From CBDEFX01 sp965237635 (GTDB lineage: Bacteria; Chloroflexota; Dehalococcoidia; Lucifugimonadales; CAUZJF01), in NCBI GenBank assembly GCA_965237635.1, contig CBDEFX010000001.1, positions 1,612,001 through 1,676,000 on the forward strand: a stretch of 64,000 bases of DNA, given 5' to 3'. The position numbers and the translations under genes are program-made. Below the pieces are notes generated by a model. It did no database searches, had not been told where the DNA came from, and saw nothing but the letters and a program-made list of their open reading frames with translations. Position 1 is the stretch's first letter; each line of letters opens with the position of its first letter. Positions 50,776 to 59,321 of the stretch are shown here, in pieces.

Positions 50776-53517
50776 CTACTCTCCAGTCGCGTAGTCCGCA
50801 TCCACCCTGGTGACGCGAGGCGTACTCCCGCCGTTTACAGCACCCAGCGCCAGCTTGTACTGGACCCACCGACCACTCCGCTCTGGGCGCGGGACCTCCT
50901 GCCCGGTGTCAAACCAATCATTTCCTGCTCTAGCACCGTGCCAGGGCGAACTGTCCAGCCCTTCCTTGGTGTCTGCGTAGCGGAGCTGGGCCTTTACCCA
51001 GGTCTTGGCCGGCGTCTCGGCCTGCCATAAAAGCCGCGTTACCGAGGCGCCCTCAGGAAGCTCGAAAGGCATCGACACGTAGTGCTCCTCAGGGCCCGTA
51101 TCCATGATATTCCCCGGTCCGACGGACGTTATCCCATGCGGGCCCTCAGTAGGTAGCTCCGTCACGCGCTTCTGGTCGAAGCCGTCCGGGCCGTTCCACC
51201 ACACGGTCGAGTATGCCTTGTGCTCTCCATCAACCCTGTGGTAGCCGATTGCTAGGTCGACCCAGCCGTTCTCATTGAAGTCGATGGCGACACATCCAGA
51301 GGCCGAGTGAGTGGGCAAACGCGTTCGGTCGCGTGCGGAGAAGCCTCTGCCCTCCCGGTTCCAGTAGATATAAGAGTCGAGGTCGCGTTCTCTTCCATCG
51401 TGGTACGAGGCCATGAACAGGTCCAGCCGGCCGTCGTTGTTGAAGTCGGCGATGGCCATCGAGTTGATAGCCTTGCCCGGCAGAAGGGTGCGACGGTCCT
51501 CTCGCAGACCGTCCGGACCGTTCCAGTAGATGTAAGCGAACGAGTCATGTGGCCCTTCCAGAGATGGCGTGTGTCCCCCCATTATCAGATCCAGGTAGCC
51601 GTTACCGTTGAGATCGGCCGCGCGAGCACAGCAGGTGTGGTGGGCGGACAGCATACGGCAGCGCTCCATACTGAACCCCTCTGGCCCTCCCCAGAGGATG
51701 AAGCTGCGGTCGTACCGGACTTGAGGCACTACCAGGTCGAGCCAACCGTTGTTGTTCAGATCCGCCAGGTAGATGTAGCGCGGGTCGTTGTAAACTACGC
51801 CATCGTGCTCCATGAGAATGCGCTGCGGGTTGCTTGTGTCGAAGCCGTCGGCTGTGCCGGAGAAAATCAGGAGCACAGGGTCTTCGATGGACGCGAAGAC
51901 CAGGTCCAGATATCCGTCGCGATTGAGGTCGGCGCAAGCGATCCCCTGCGCCTGGTTAGTCGGCAGAGTGATGCTCGGCTCATCGGGAAAGCCGTTGGGG
52001 CCGTTCAGCAGGACATACGACCCAGGCTTGCGACGGTCTGTGTTCGCATAGCTGTTCGTCAGCACGATATCCGCGTAGCCGTCGTCGTTGATGTCCGTGC
52101 AGACGGCGTCGACGGCACGGAAGCCGGGCACATCCTTTCGACGCTCCGGCGAGAATCCATCCGGCCCTCCGAAGTAGATTGTGGAGTCGACGTCACCCAG
52201 GGCGTTTCGGCTGCGGTAGTTCACGAAGACTACCTGCGGCCGCTCCTCGGCCGAGGGTCGCGCGATGTACACACGGCGGGCGTCTTCCGATTGGAGCCTC
52301 ACCGGTTCAATGACCACGCCGTCTGGCGAGCCGCGATAGACAAGAGACTCGGTCGTATATGACTCCTCCGTGCGCATCTGGCACAGCACAATGTCGTCAG
52401 ACCCGTCGCCATCGAGATCGCCGACCGCAACGTCGCATGCCCGGAAGCTCGGTAGTCGAGTCCGCCGCGTCTCGTCGTAACCCTCCTGGTTGCCCCAGTA
52501 GACCCACGAGCACTCGCCCCCTTTGTAAGGCTCTCGACAGGCGAAAACCAGGTCCTCCTGCCCGTCGCCATTGATGTCGCCAACTGCAACAGACAATGCC
52601 CGCGCGCAATGCAGCACAATCGGGGTACCGAAGCTGCGGTCGCCGTCGACAGGTACGAGATAGACAGCGTCGTCACGCGGCACGAACAGATGAGGTTTCC
52701 CACGAAGGGTGACGATCTTCGCCAATGGGGGGGCCTCGTCGAAGTACTCCCCCGGCTGGTCCTGGATCTCCTGCTCAGCTGGGGAAGGAGTAGCCGCGCC
52801 GTGTTCGACCGGCACATGGGAAACGCGCGCCGGGTCTATTCCATCTGTTCCTCCCCAATAGACCGCGACCTCGCCGCCATCTGTTCGAACGACCAGGTCT
52901 GCGTAGCCGTCCCCGTCTAGGTCACTGGCGGCCAGCTGGTCGCTGGGCATACTGAGGTCCACGTAACGCTTCGGCTCGAAGCCCAACTCCGACTGGTAGA
53001 AGATGCGGACGTACCGCTCTCGCGAGCGGTGCTCGATTTGGCAAAGAAAGGCGATATCCGGCCGCCCGTCGCCGTTGAAGTCGCCGACGGCGACGGAGAT
53101 GCAGATAGACGCAGGAAGTATCTGCTGCCGGCGCTCGCTTAGGCCCTCCGGCGAGCCGTAGTAGATGAAGGCGTTCAGATCGGCCCGCATACCGTTGCTT
53201 AGCATCCCGAGCACAAGATCGTCGTGGCCGTCGCCGTTCAGGTCTGCCACGGTGCCTGACCATGACCCGTCGGAGGGCAGCTCGGTGCGCTTTGCATCGC
53301 CCAGCGGGTCGTCGTACAGGTAGATGGGGGGGGCCTCGCCATGGTTGTGGTCGTTGCAGAAGATCAGGTCGTAATATCCATTCTTGTTGAGATCGAACTG
53401 GTGGATGCGTTGCAGCACCCCAGCGCGCGAAACATAGATGTTCTGGCCCGCATTGCCAAACGTACCCTGGCGAAAGCCGTCGAATCCCTCGGTCGTCCAC
53501 ACACCAGTCTGTTTCAT
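50776..53517 (-). CDS. FG-GAP/VCBS repeat beta-propeller protein
   Basis: The 913-residue protein consists of about 14 repeats of the FG-GAP/VCBS type. Each has a calcium-loop-like DxNxDGxxD segment (DLNGDGHDDLV, DFNGDGRPDIA, DLDGDGYADLV, DINGDGQEDLV, DFNNDGRLDLF) followed by a YWG/YYG-S-P-G strand. The final 100 residues form a separate beta domain (LLWQAETPAKTWVKAQLRYA). No signal peptide is seen. ATG 53517 (MKQTGVWTTEG) follows a GGAG; the frame is open 51 bases further up. It probably folds as one or two seven-bladed propellers, partner unknown. Confidence 0.9.
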   Translation of the reverse strand: MKQTGVWTTEGFDGFRQGTFGNAGQNIYVSRAGVLQRIHQFDLNKNGYYDLIFCNDHNHGEAPPIYLYDDPLGDAKRTELPSDGSWSGTVADLNGDGHDDLVLGMLSNGMRADLNAFIYYGSPEGLSERRQQILPASICISVAVGDFNGDGRPDIAFLCQIEHRSRERYVRIFYQSELGFEPKRYVDLSMPSDQLAASDLDGDGYADLVVRTDGGEVAVYWGGTDGIDPARVSHVPVEHGAATPSPAEQEIQDQPGEYFDEAPPLAKIVTLRGKPHLFVPRDDAVYLVPVDGDRSFGTPIVLHCARALSVAVGDINGDGQEDLVFACREPYKGGECSWVYWGNQEGYDETRRTRLPSFRACDVAVGDLDGDGSDDIVLCQMRTEESYTTESLVYRGSPDGVVIEPVRLQSEDARRVYIARPSAEERPQVVFVNYRSRNALGDVDSTIYFGGPDGFSPERRKDVPGFRAVDAVCTDINDDGYADIVLTNSYANTDRRKPGSYVLLNGPNGFPDEPSITLPTNQAQGIACADLNRDGYLDLVFASIEDPVLLIFSGTADGFDTSNPQRILMEHDGVVYNDPRYIYLADLNNNGWLDLVVPQVRYDRSFILWGGPEGFSMERCRMLSAHHTCCARAADLNGNGYLDLIMGGHTPSLEGPHDSFAYIYWNGPDGLREDRRTLLPGKAINSMAIADFNNDGRLDLFMASYHDGRERDLDSYIYWNREGRGFSARDRTRLPTHSASGCVAIDFNENGWVDLAIGYHRVDGEHKAYSTVWWNGPDGFDQKRVTELPTEGPHGITSVGPGNIMDTGPEEHYVSMPFELPEGASVTRLLWQAETPAKTWVKAQLRYADTKEGLDSSPWHGARAGNDWFDTGQEVPRPERSGRWVQYKLALGAVNGGSTPRVTRVDADYATGE

Positions 53518-53951
53518 CGGCAGGCTTCTCCTCCCGGACGTCTCAGGGCAGAATGTTTGTAGCGACATGGTATAGCTGCGCTCGCGTCAAGGCAATACGG
53601 TCACGCCTCATCGGGGCGGCTCTGCACAAGTCGCTTGTCCAAATCCGGCCCCTCGACGATCGCGAACATCTGTGCTATACTTTGATCTATGGGACAGACC
53701 CTCGGGCCTGTCCCATTTCGTTGCCCGCTGTCCCACGGTGTACCAAAGCCCCAAGCTGAGAGGAACACAATGGAACAAAATGGAACACAATGGAACACAT
53801 TTTTCAGAACTCCAGACTGGCTTCACTGACAACCAGCTCGCGGCCTGCATATGTTGACCACGTCTCACTACAGCCATATAATCGTGCACACCTGAGGTTA
53901 CCCCGGCTGTCGTTTTGCTGAAAATGGTCGCCACCTCCAGGAGGAGATGTG
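53518..53951 (+). repeat. Gene-free stretch with dispersed promoter-plus-gene-start repeat, copy 2
   Basis: The repeat occupies 53653-53850. The promoter is TCGACG (53653-53658), 17 bases, TATACT (53676-53681), with GAACATCTGTGC (53664-53675) against the -10. A run of TGGAACAC/AAATGGAAC-type repeats follows at 53764-53800, then TTTTTCAGAACTCCA and CACTGACAACCAGCTCGCG shared with 37171-37210. A short frame ends HFSELQTGFTDNQLAACIC. No full gene is present. Confidence 0.65.
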
Positions 53952-55379
53952 ATGAGTAGCCAAGAGATCGCGTTGATGGCGCACCTGATGCGGCGTGCTG
54001 GTTTTGGAGCCACGCGAGACGAGCTGGACACACTTGTGTCGGACGGTTACGAGGCGACCGTTGAGAGCTTGCTTGACCCGAACACTCCCACCAATGTGCC
54101 GGAGGACCTTCTTAGGCGCTACCACCCCGACCAGTCGGCCGGCTTAGGCATAAGAGGTGTAGCTGCGTACTGGCTGTACCGCATGATACACAGCAAGAGG
54201 CCGCTAAACGAGAAAGTAGCCCTGTTCTGGCATTCGGTGTTTGCCACTGGCTACCCGAAACTCGCCCAGGGGCGGGTCCTTATGGACCAGATCGACATGT
54301 TCCGCAATCACGGGATGGGCAGTCTGAGCACCTTGTTGGTTGAGCTGTCTAGGGACCCGTCCATGATCATGTGGCTCGATAACAACGAAAATCACAAGGG
54401 CGCGATCAACGAGAACTACGGAAGAGAGCTTCTTGAGCTGTTCTCGATGGGTGTGGGCAACTACTCAGAAGACGACATCAAGGAGTGCGCGCGCGCATTC
54501 ACGGGTTGGACAGTCGGCAACTCCGAATACATGGAGATGCGGATTCGCAACGACTCGCTGTGGCCGTACGGGCGGATCAACCTCCACTTCGAGTTCAATC
54601 CCGACGACCACGACAATGGTGAAAAGTCGTTTCTCGGACAGAAGGGGCGCCTCACCGGCGAAGACATCGTCAAGATAATCTGCCGGCAGCCCGCAACGGC
54701 CCGGTTCATCGCCCGTCACATGTACAGCTTCTTCGTGGCCGACGAGCCACCCGTAACCAATTGGCCCTACACGCCGCCGAGAGACCCTGAAGCGATTGAA
54801 GCGCTGTCGCGGGCCTACTTCGATAGTGGTCATAACATAGGCTCGATGCTGCGGGTCCTATTCAACTCCGACTTCTTCAAGTCCAGAGAGTCTTGGTATC
54901 AGAAGGTGAAAAGCCCGGCCGAGCTCGTGAGCGGCGTGCTTCGCCTGACGGGCGAGTACCGGGAGCCTGACCCGAGTATCCAGGGGGCTTCCGACGATAT
55001 GGAGGCTATGGGACAGGCCCTCATCAACCCGCCGAGCGTCGAGGGATGGCACGCAGGGGTCGAATGGATCGATACCGGCAACCTGGTGGAGCGGGCAAAC
55101 TTCGCCTCAGGGAAATTCGCGGATATCGACAAGCCCGGCATCAAGAAGATGGTCGCTCGGTTTCTGGCCGACTCCGGCGGAGTCTCCTCCCCCGAACGGT
55201 TGCTGCACGGCTGCTTGGACCAGATGGGTGCCATCGAGCTGTCGGAGCCGACGATGGAAGCGCTGACTGAGCACGCTTCAAGACTCGTCGACATGGAGGG
55301 GCCGGACGCCATGCCCGAGCGCAAGGTCGCCGAGATGTTACGAATGGTCGCGTCCACGCCCGAGTTCCAGCGCGGCTAG
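53952..55379 (+). CDS. DUF1800-family protein
   Basis: The 475-residue protein has the DUF1800 signatures: LMRRAGFGATRDELDTL near 11, LNEKVALFWHSVFATGYPKL near 87, ENYGRELLELFSMGVGNYSE near 155, and ARAFTGWTV near 184. The usual signal peptide is not evident. Homologues are often paired with a DUF1501 gene; here the partner is an NHL-repeat gene 3 bases downstream. ATG 53952 follows AGGAG; a GTG three bases earlier is possible. Confidence 0.92.
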   Translation: MSSQEIALMAHLMRRAGFGATRDELDTLVSDGYEATVESLLDPNTPTNVPEDLLRRYHPDQSAGLGIRGVAAYWLYRMIHSKRPLNEKVALFWHSVFATGYPKLAQGRVLMDQIDMFRNHGMGSLSTLLVELSRDPSMIMWLDNNENHKGAINENYGRELLELFSMGVGNYSEDDIKECARAFTGWTVGNSEYMEMRIRNDSLWPYGRINLHFEFNPDDHDNGEKSFLGQKGRLTGEDIVKIICRQPATARFIARHMYSFFVADEPPVTNWPYTPPRDPEAIEALSRAYFDSGHNIGSMLRVLFNSDFFKSRESWYQKVKSPAELVSGVLRLTGEYREPDPSIQGASDDMEAMGQALINPPSVEGWHAGVEWIDTGNLVERANFASGKFADIDKPGIKKMVARFLADSGGVSSPERLLHGCLDQMGAIELSEPTMEALTEHASRLVDMEGPDAMPERKVAEMLRMVASTPEFQRG

Positions 55380-55382
55380 CCA

Positions 55383-56405
55383 ATGGTCACCCAAAGTACC
55401 ACGCTGACTGACTTTCTGACGTATGACCGGACCCTGGGCGTCGCGGCTATGCAGGGCCGCGGCTTCTACTACCCGGTCGACGTCGCCATCAGTGATGAGG
55501 GGCGCATCTATGGGCTCTGCCGTTCCCATGAAGGTGACCCTAGAGGCGTCCGCGTCTGTGTACTCGACCTGGAGAGCGAGTTCCACGGCGTTTTCGGGTC
55601 TGTCGGCGAAGACGATGGCCAGTTTATTTGGGCGACGGCTATCGCCCTCGACAAGGACGGGATGGTCTACGTCAGCGACGAGCACACGCAGCGGGTCTCG
55701 ATATTCGACCCTTCGGGAAAGTTCCTCAGCAAGTGGGGAACGGCTGGCTCGGGCCCAGGAGAGCTCGACGGCCCCTGCGGTCTCGCCTTCGACGCTGACG
55801 ACAATCTGTACGTCACCGACCACAGAAACAATCGAGTACAGAAGTTCACCAAAGACGGCCGTTTCCTCCAGGGTTTCGGCACTCATGGCCGGAAGGACGG
55901 GGAGTTCGACAGGCCCTGGGGCCTGACCGTTGACCGCAAGGGTGAGGTCTACGTCGCCGACTGGCGAAACGACCGTATCCAAAGGTTCTCGGCGGAAGGC
56001 AAGTTCATAGCCAAATACGGCACTGCCGGTGATGCAGACGGCCAGTTCAACCGGCCGTCCGGCGTCGTAGTCGATGCCGACGGCTACATCTTCGTGGCGG
56101 ATTGGGGGAACGAGAGGGTCCAGGTCCTCGCCCCCGACGGCGCATTCGTAATGAAGATCAGGGGCGAGGCCACCGTGTCCCCGTGGGGCAACGAGTTCCT
56201 GAACGCCAACTTAGATGAATCGGGGGCTCGGCAGCGGTCTAACCTTGAGACCGCCGAGAACATCCGCGGCGATACACCACATGAAGAGTCGTCACACATC
56301 GAGCGCCTGTTCTGGTCGCCCGTGTCGGTCAAGCTCGATAAAGACCGCAGGCTGTACGTAACCGACCGCAACCGCCACAGGATACAGGTCTACCGCAGAA
56401 ACTAG
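55383..56405 (+). CDS. NHL-repeat beta-propeller protein
   Basis: The 340-residue protein has at least five NHL repeats with the pattern YVSDEHTQRVSIFDPSGKF, LYVTDHRNNRVQKFTKDGR, VYVADWRNDRIQRF, IFVADWGNERVQVLAPDG and LYVTDRNRHRIQVY. They form a six-bladed propeller that usually binds proteins or polysaccharide. A Gly-rich EFDRPWGL or GPGELDGPCGL turn precedes each. It begins 3 bases after the DUF1800 stop, so the two are an operon. Confidence 0.9.
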   Translation: MVTQSTTLTDFLTYDRTLGVAAMQGRGFYYPVDVAISDEGRIYGLCRSHEGDPRGVRVCVLDLESEFHGVFGSVGEDDGQFIWATAIALDKDGMVYVSDEHTQRVSIFDPSGKFLSKWGTAGSGPGELDGPCGLAFDADDNLYVTDHRNNRVQKFTKDGRFLQGFGTHGRKDGEFDRPWGLTVDRKGEVYVADWRNDRIQRFSAEGKFIAKYGTAGDADGQFNRPSGVVVDADGYIFVADWGNERVQVLAPDGAFVMKIRGEATVSPWGNEFLNANLDESGARQRSNLETAENIRGDTPHEESSHIERLFWSPVSVKLDKDRRLYVTDRNRHRIQVYRRN

Positions 56406-56739
56406 GCCGGCAACCTGAGGGCCCTCATGGGCACCGTGGAGACGCCCCGCTGGAGTACGTCTCAGAACTGCTCTCGCAAACGGGTCGCCTCTTTCCTCTC
56501 CCTTGAAGGGAGAGGATTAAGGTGAGGGTGATCCGGCAAACCGCCGGGAACGGTCATCTAGTGACAGCTGGTGGCGCCTTTCCGTCAAGACCCCTCATCC
56601 TAGCCTTCTTCCGCAAGGGGAGAAGGGACTTTTGAGACATGCTCCGCTAGGCCGTCTCCCACCGGCCGACCGCCAGTGCGAAAGCGAACGCCAATCAACG
56701 CCGACCTACGACCACCTTCCGAGCTGGCTACCCCCTTCT
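56406..56739. repeat. Gene-free stretch with 'ctctcccttgaagggagagg' type repeats
   Basis: Positions 56493-56535 form a CTCTCCCTTGAAGGGAGAGG hairpin followed by ATTAAGGTGAGGGTG, and 56598-56635 have a related CCGCAAGGGGAGAAGG unit. These are dispersed repeats. No gene is supported. Confidence 0.65.
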
Positions 56740-57708
56740 CTAAAGTCTCAGCCGGACGGACCCGATCTCCCTGCCGCCTAGCTCGAACGGTTCACCCGAA
56801 CCAACGCTGACGAACCCGATTGCCTCGAACATCGCCCTCTTTTCCTCATCCTCCACCGAGACGGTCGCCTCGAACGACGACACCCCCCGGCTAGCGCCCC
56901 AGCCAGTCGTCGCCTCGACCAACTCGTTCCAGACGCCTTTGTGGTACTCGTGAGCGAACGCGTCCACGCGGCATCCCCCCGACTCGTTGAGACGGGCAGT
57001 GCTCAGGCCGACGACGTGACCACTGTCGGTGACAGCGCAGAACCACGAACCCCGGTCGTCCCTCGCGACAGCCGCGTATCGGCGGTAGAGTCCCATGCAC
57101 GATCCCTGGACGGCGTACCGGGTGGAGAACATCGCGGCGTTGGAGTCCAGCACCTGCCAGTCGTGGGGGGAGACGAGGAGCGGGATCATCGGAATCCTGA
57201 CCTCAGGTGTAGCGGGACCGACTCTGGCGGTCCCGAGGTCGCGGAAGTAGTCGACCAGGAACGCCTCGGGTGAGGAACCGTCGGAGATGTTGGCCATGAC
57301 ACTCGCACCGGCCAGCTTGCGCCAGCCGAGCCGGTAGTAGACCCGGGCCGCGTCAGGGTTCCCGGTAGCGAGGAATACCGCCTGCCCTCCGCTGCCGCGG
57401 AATTCATCGACCGCCTGCCGGCAAAGCTCGGTCGCGATCCCCGAACGCCGGAACTCCGGACCGGTCGCGACCTCGCCGACCCCACCCAGTATCGGCACTC
57501 GTTTCGAGACCGTAAGTCCACACGTCCCGGCGATCTCTTCACCCCGCCTGTCGACGTAGACTGTATTGCGGTTGTACTCGCGCTCGCTCCCAAGGAATAC
57601 ATGGTGCGGTAGGTCAGGGTCGTCACTGGGTCCGCCGAATATAGCGGGCCAGAACGTGAACAACTCCTCGGCTAGTTCTGACGGCAGCGGCGCCTCAAAT
57701 CTCATCAC
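56740..57708 (-). CDS. GNAT-family N-acetyltransferase
   Basis: The 322-residue protein has one clear GNAT domain in the first 150 residues: IAGTCGLTVSKRVPILGGVG, then VATGPEFRRSGIATELCR with the acetyl-CoA loop (RRSGIA), and ARVYYRLGWRKL. The second half (residues 165-322) has a weaker GNAT-like layout (VVGLSTARLN, WNELVEATTGW, FEAIGFVSVG), so it may be a tandem GNAT. The substrate is unknown. The ATG at 57708 or 57705 starts it. Confidence 0.85.
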   Translation of the reverse strand: MMRFEAPLPSELAEELFTFWPAIFGGPSDDPDLPHHVFLGSEREYNRNTVYVDRRGEEIAGTCGLTVSKRVPILGGVGEVATGPEFRRSGIATELCRQAVDEFRGSGGQAVFLATGNPDAARVYYRLGWRKLAGASVMANISDGSSPEAFLVDYFRDLGTARVGPATPEVRIPMIPLLVSPHDWQVLDSNAAMFSTRYAVQGSCMGLYRRYAAVARDDRGSWFCAVTDSGHVVGLSTARLNESGGCRVDAFAHEYHKGVWNELVEATTGWGASRGVSSFEATVSVEDEEKRAMFEAIGFVSVGSGEPFELGGREIGSVRLRL

Positions 57709-57800
57709 TCACCAACGTAAGGTCAGGATTGGGCCGAATCGGACACTGTATAATGCTCTGAACAGCAATCACCGCGCAAGTCCTCGAGGGAGAAGTCCAA

Positions 57801-58352
57801 GTGGGCCTCTGGCTTATTCCCATTCGCGTGCCGACAGCCGAGATCCATGTCGAGGCGGACCGGCGTTTGGCCTTCCAGGTGCTGACCGCCTGGGGCGCCG
57901 CCCGTCCCGACGGCAGGCCGACATCCAAGGTACTGGAGGAGGACGGCGACCGGGTCCTGTGCGAGTTCTACACGCCGGTGAACGGCTTATTCGGATTCAA
58001 ATGGCTGCAGCGAACGGTGGAATGGGTCACAGTGAACGAGCCGGCGGTCATACGGTTCGAAGCGATCAAGGTGCCGCTCCCCGTTCTGCTATGTACCTGG
58101 TCGTTAGACGAATGGGGGGAATGCACCGTTTTCAAATATGACGCCACCATTGCACTCCACGGCTCGGTCTTCGGCTGGATATTCGGTATGCTCTTCATCC
58201 GTCCAATGTTCAAGCGCATGATGGAGGAGCACCTGATTGAGCTGAAGGCGACGATAGAGGCGCGCTCAGCGCGTAGCAGGGTCTTTCCACGACGCCCATG
58301 CCCGCACGTTGAAGTGGTCGTCGACATCGCCGAAAAAGCCCCAACCGCTTGA
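57801..58352 (+). CDS. SRPBCC/polyketide-cyclase-like protein
   Basis: The 183-residue protein has the helix-grip pattern: IHVEADRRLAFQVLTAWG near 16, TSKVLEEDGDRVLCEFYTPV near 40, and a final long helix LFIRPMFKRMMEEHLIELKA near 130-150. The core of about 150 residues is followed by a basic tail. Family members bind hydrophobic ligands. The GTG at 57801 follows GAGGGAG. It diverges from the acetyltransferase gene. Confidence 0.78.
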   Translation: MGLWLIPIRVPTAEIHVEADRRLAFQVLTAWGAARPDGRPTSKVLEEDGDRVLCEFYTPVNGLFGFKWLQRTVEWVTVNEPAVIRFEAIKVPLPVLLCTWSLDEWGECTVFKYDATIALHGSVFGWIFGMLFIRPMFKRMMEEHLIELKATIEARSARSRVFPRRPCPHVEVVVDIAEKAPTA

Positions 58353-58601
58353 CCACCCCTGCGATCCCAGCCGACGACGCGGCCTGGTGACTGGCCATCC
58401 GCTTGCGGCTCCAGACTCGCCTTATCGGGGCCTGGACACGAAGCCGACTCAAGTTGTCTCCCTGAGTCCCGATTCGGCATCCGGACGAAGGGTCTGGGGA
58501 GGGGTGGTCCCATGTCTATCCACCACCCCACAGGCTTCGCCCCCAAGCGGCATCGGGGCTCAGCATGACATTCGGTGCAAAGCTTCTTCTTGACGCCTAC
58601 T
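58353..58601. repeat. Dispersed repeat before plsY
   Basis: Positions 58456-58565 carry the GTCTCCCTGAGTCCCGATTC unit, GGGTCTGGGGAGGGGTGGTC and an AAGCGGCATCGGGGCTCA end, related to units at 10137, 11413 and 37423. Confidence 0.65.
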
Positions 58602-59219
58602 ATGGACCTCTTCTTGACGACCGTTGCGGTATTCCTGACCGCCTATCTCGTCGGCTCACTGTCGACAGCCTATCTGCTGACGCGCCGCGTCAAGGGGGTC
58701 GACATCCGGGAGTTGGGGAGTGGCAACGCAGGCGCCGTAAACGTCTATCGCGAGGTCGGGAGTTGGGCCGGCCTGAGCGTCCTGGGCATCGACGTGCTCA
58801 AAGGTGTCGCGGTGATTCTGGCCGTCTCTGCACTCGACCTGGGCGACTACGCCATGTTCGTCGGGGCCATGGCCGTACTGATCGGCCACAACTTTCCGGT
58901 CTTCTTCAGCTTTCGAGGCGGCAAGGGCGTTGCTCCGATCTTCGGCCTATCGCTGGCAGTCTTGCCCCTCCTGACCCTGATATCGGTGGCACTCTCCCTG
59001 GCCTCTGGCTTCGCCACCCGGAACGTCATCTTCGGCATTTCCGTCGGCTTCGTCGCAATCAACGTTCTTACCATCTCGACAAGGCAGAGCGCAACACAGA
59101 TTAGCCTTTGCCTAACGCTGTCGGCTGTCGTCATCGCCACCCACTTCGCCCTGTCATACAGGGAGGTCCTTGCGTCTTTACGACAAAGGGGGCTCTGGGG
59201 GCTGTTCGAAGTCGACTAA
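58602..59219 (+). CDS. plsY: Glycerol-3-phosphate acyltransferase PlsY-like
   Basis: The 205-residue integral membrane protein has about six hydrophobic segments and the PlsY motifs: a loop GSGNAGAVNVYREVG near 40 (usual GSGNPGATN), DVLKG near 65, and GHNFPVFFSFRGGKGVA near 95-112. PlsY transfers acyl from acyl-phosphate to glycerol-3-phosphate in phospholipid synthesis. The loop deviates from consensus at two positions, so a related activity is possible. ATG 58602 was chosen over an ATG 27 bases upstream because it starts the first membrane helix. Confidence 0.85.
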   Translation: MDLFLTTVAVFLTAYLVGSLSTAYLLTRRVKGVDIRELGSGNAGAVNVYREVGSWAGLSVLGIDVLKGVAVILAVSALDLGDYAMFVGAMAVLIGHNFPVFFSFRGGKGVAPIFGLSLAVLPLLTLISVALSLASGFATRNVIFGISVGFVAINVLTISTRQSATQISLCLTLSAVVIATHFALSYREVLASLRQRGLWGLFEVD

Positions 59220-59321
59220 CAGCCGGTAGGTCACCCCCACTTTGGCGTGATCCTTCGCATACAGGGAGCAACAAGCCTCCCAGAGATGTCGCCCTGAGGC
59301 CTTCCCAGGCCGAAGGGTCTG

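Noticed and set aside
51307..52362. 351-codon plus-strand frame inside the FG-GAP gene
   Set aside because: It mirrors the periodic repeats of the real minus-strand gene and has no family features.
53764..53800. Short TGGAACAC/AAATGGAAC repeats as iterons or an origin
   Set aside because: Only about four imperfect units with no AT-rich region or replication gene nearby.
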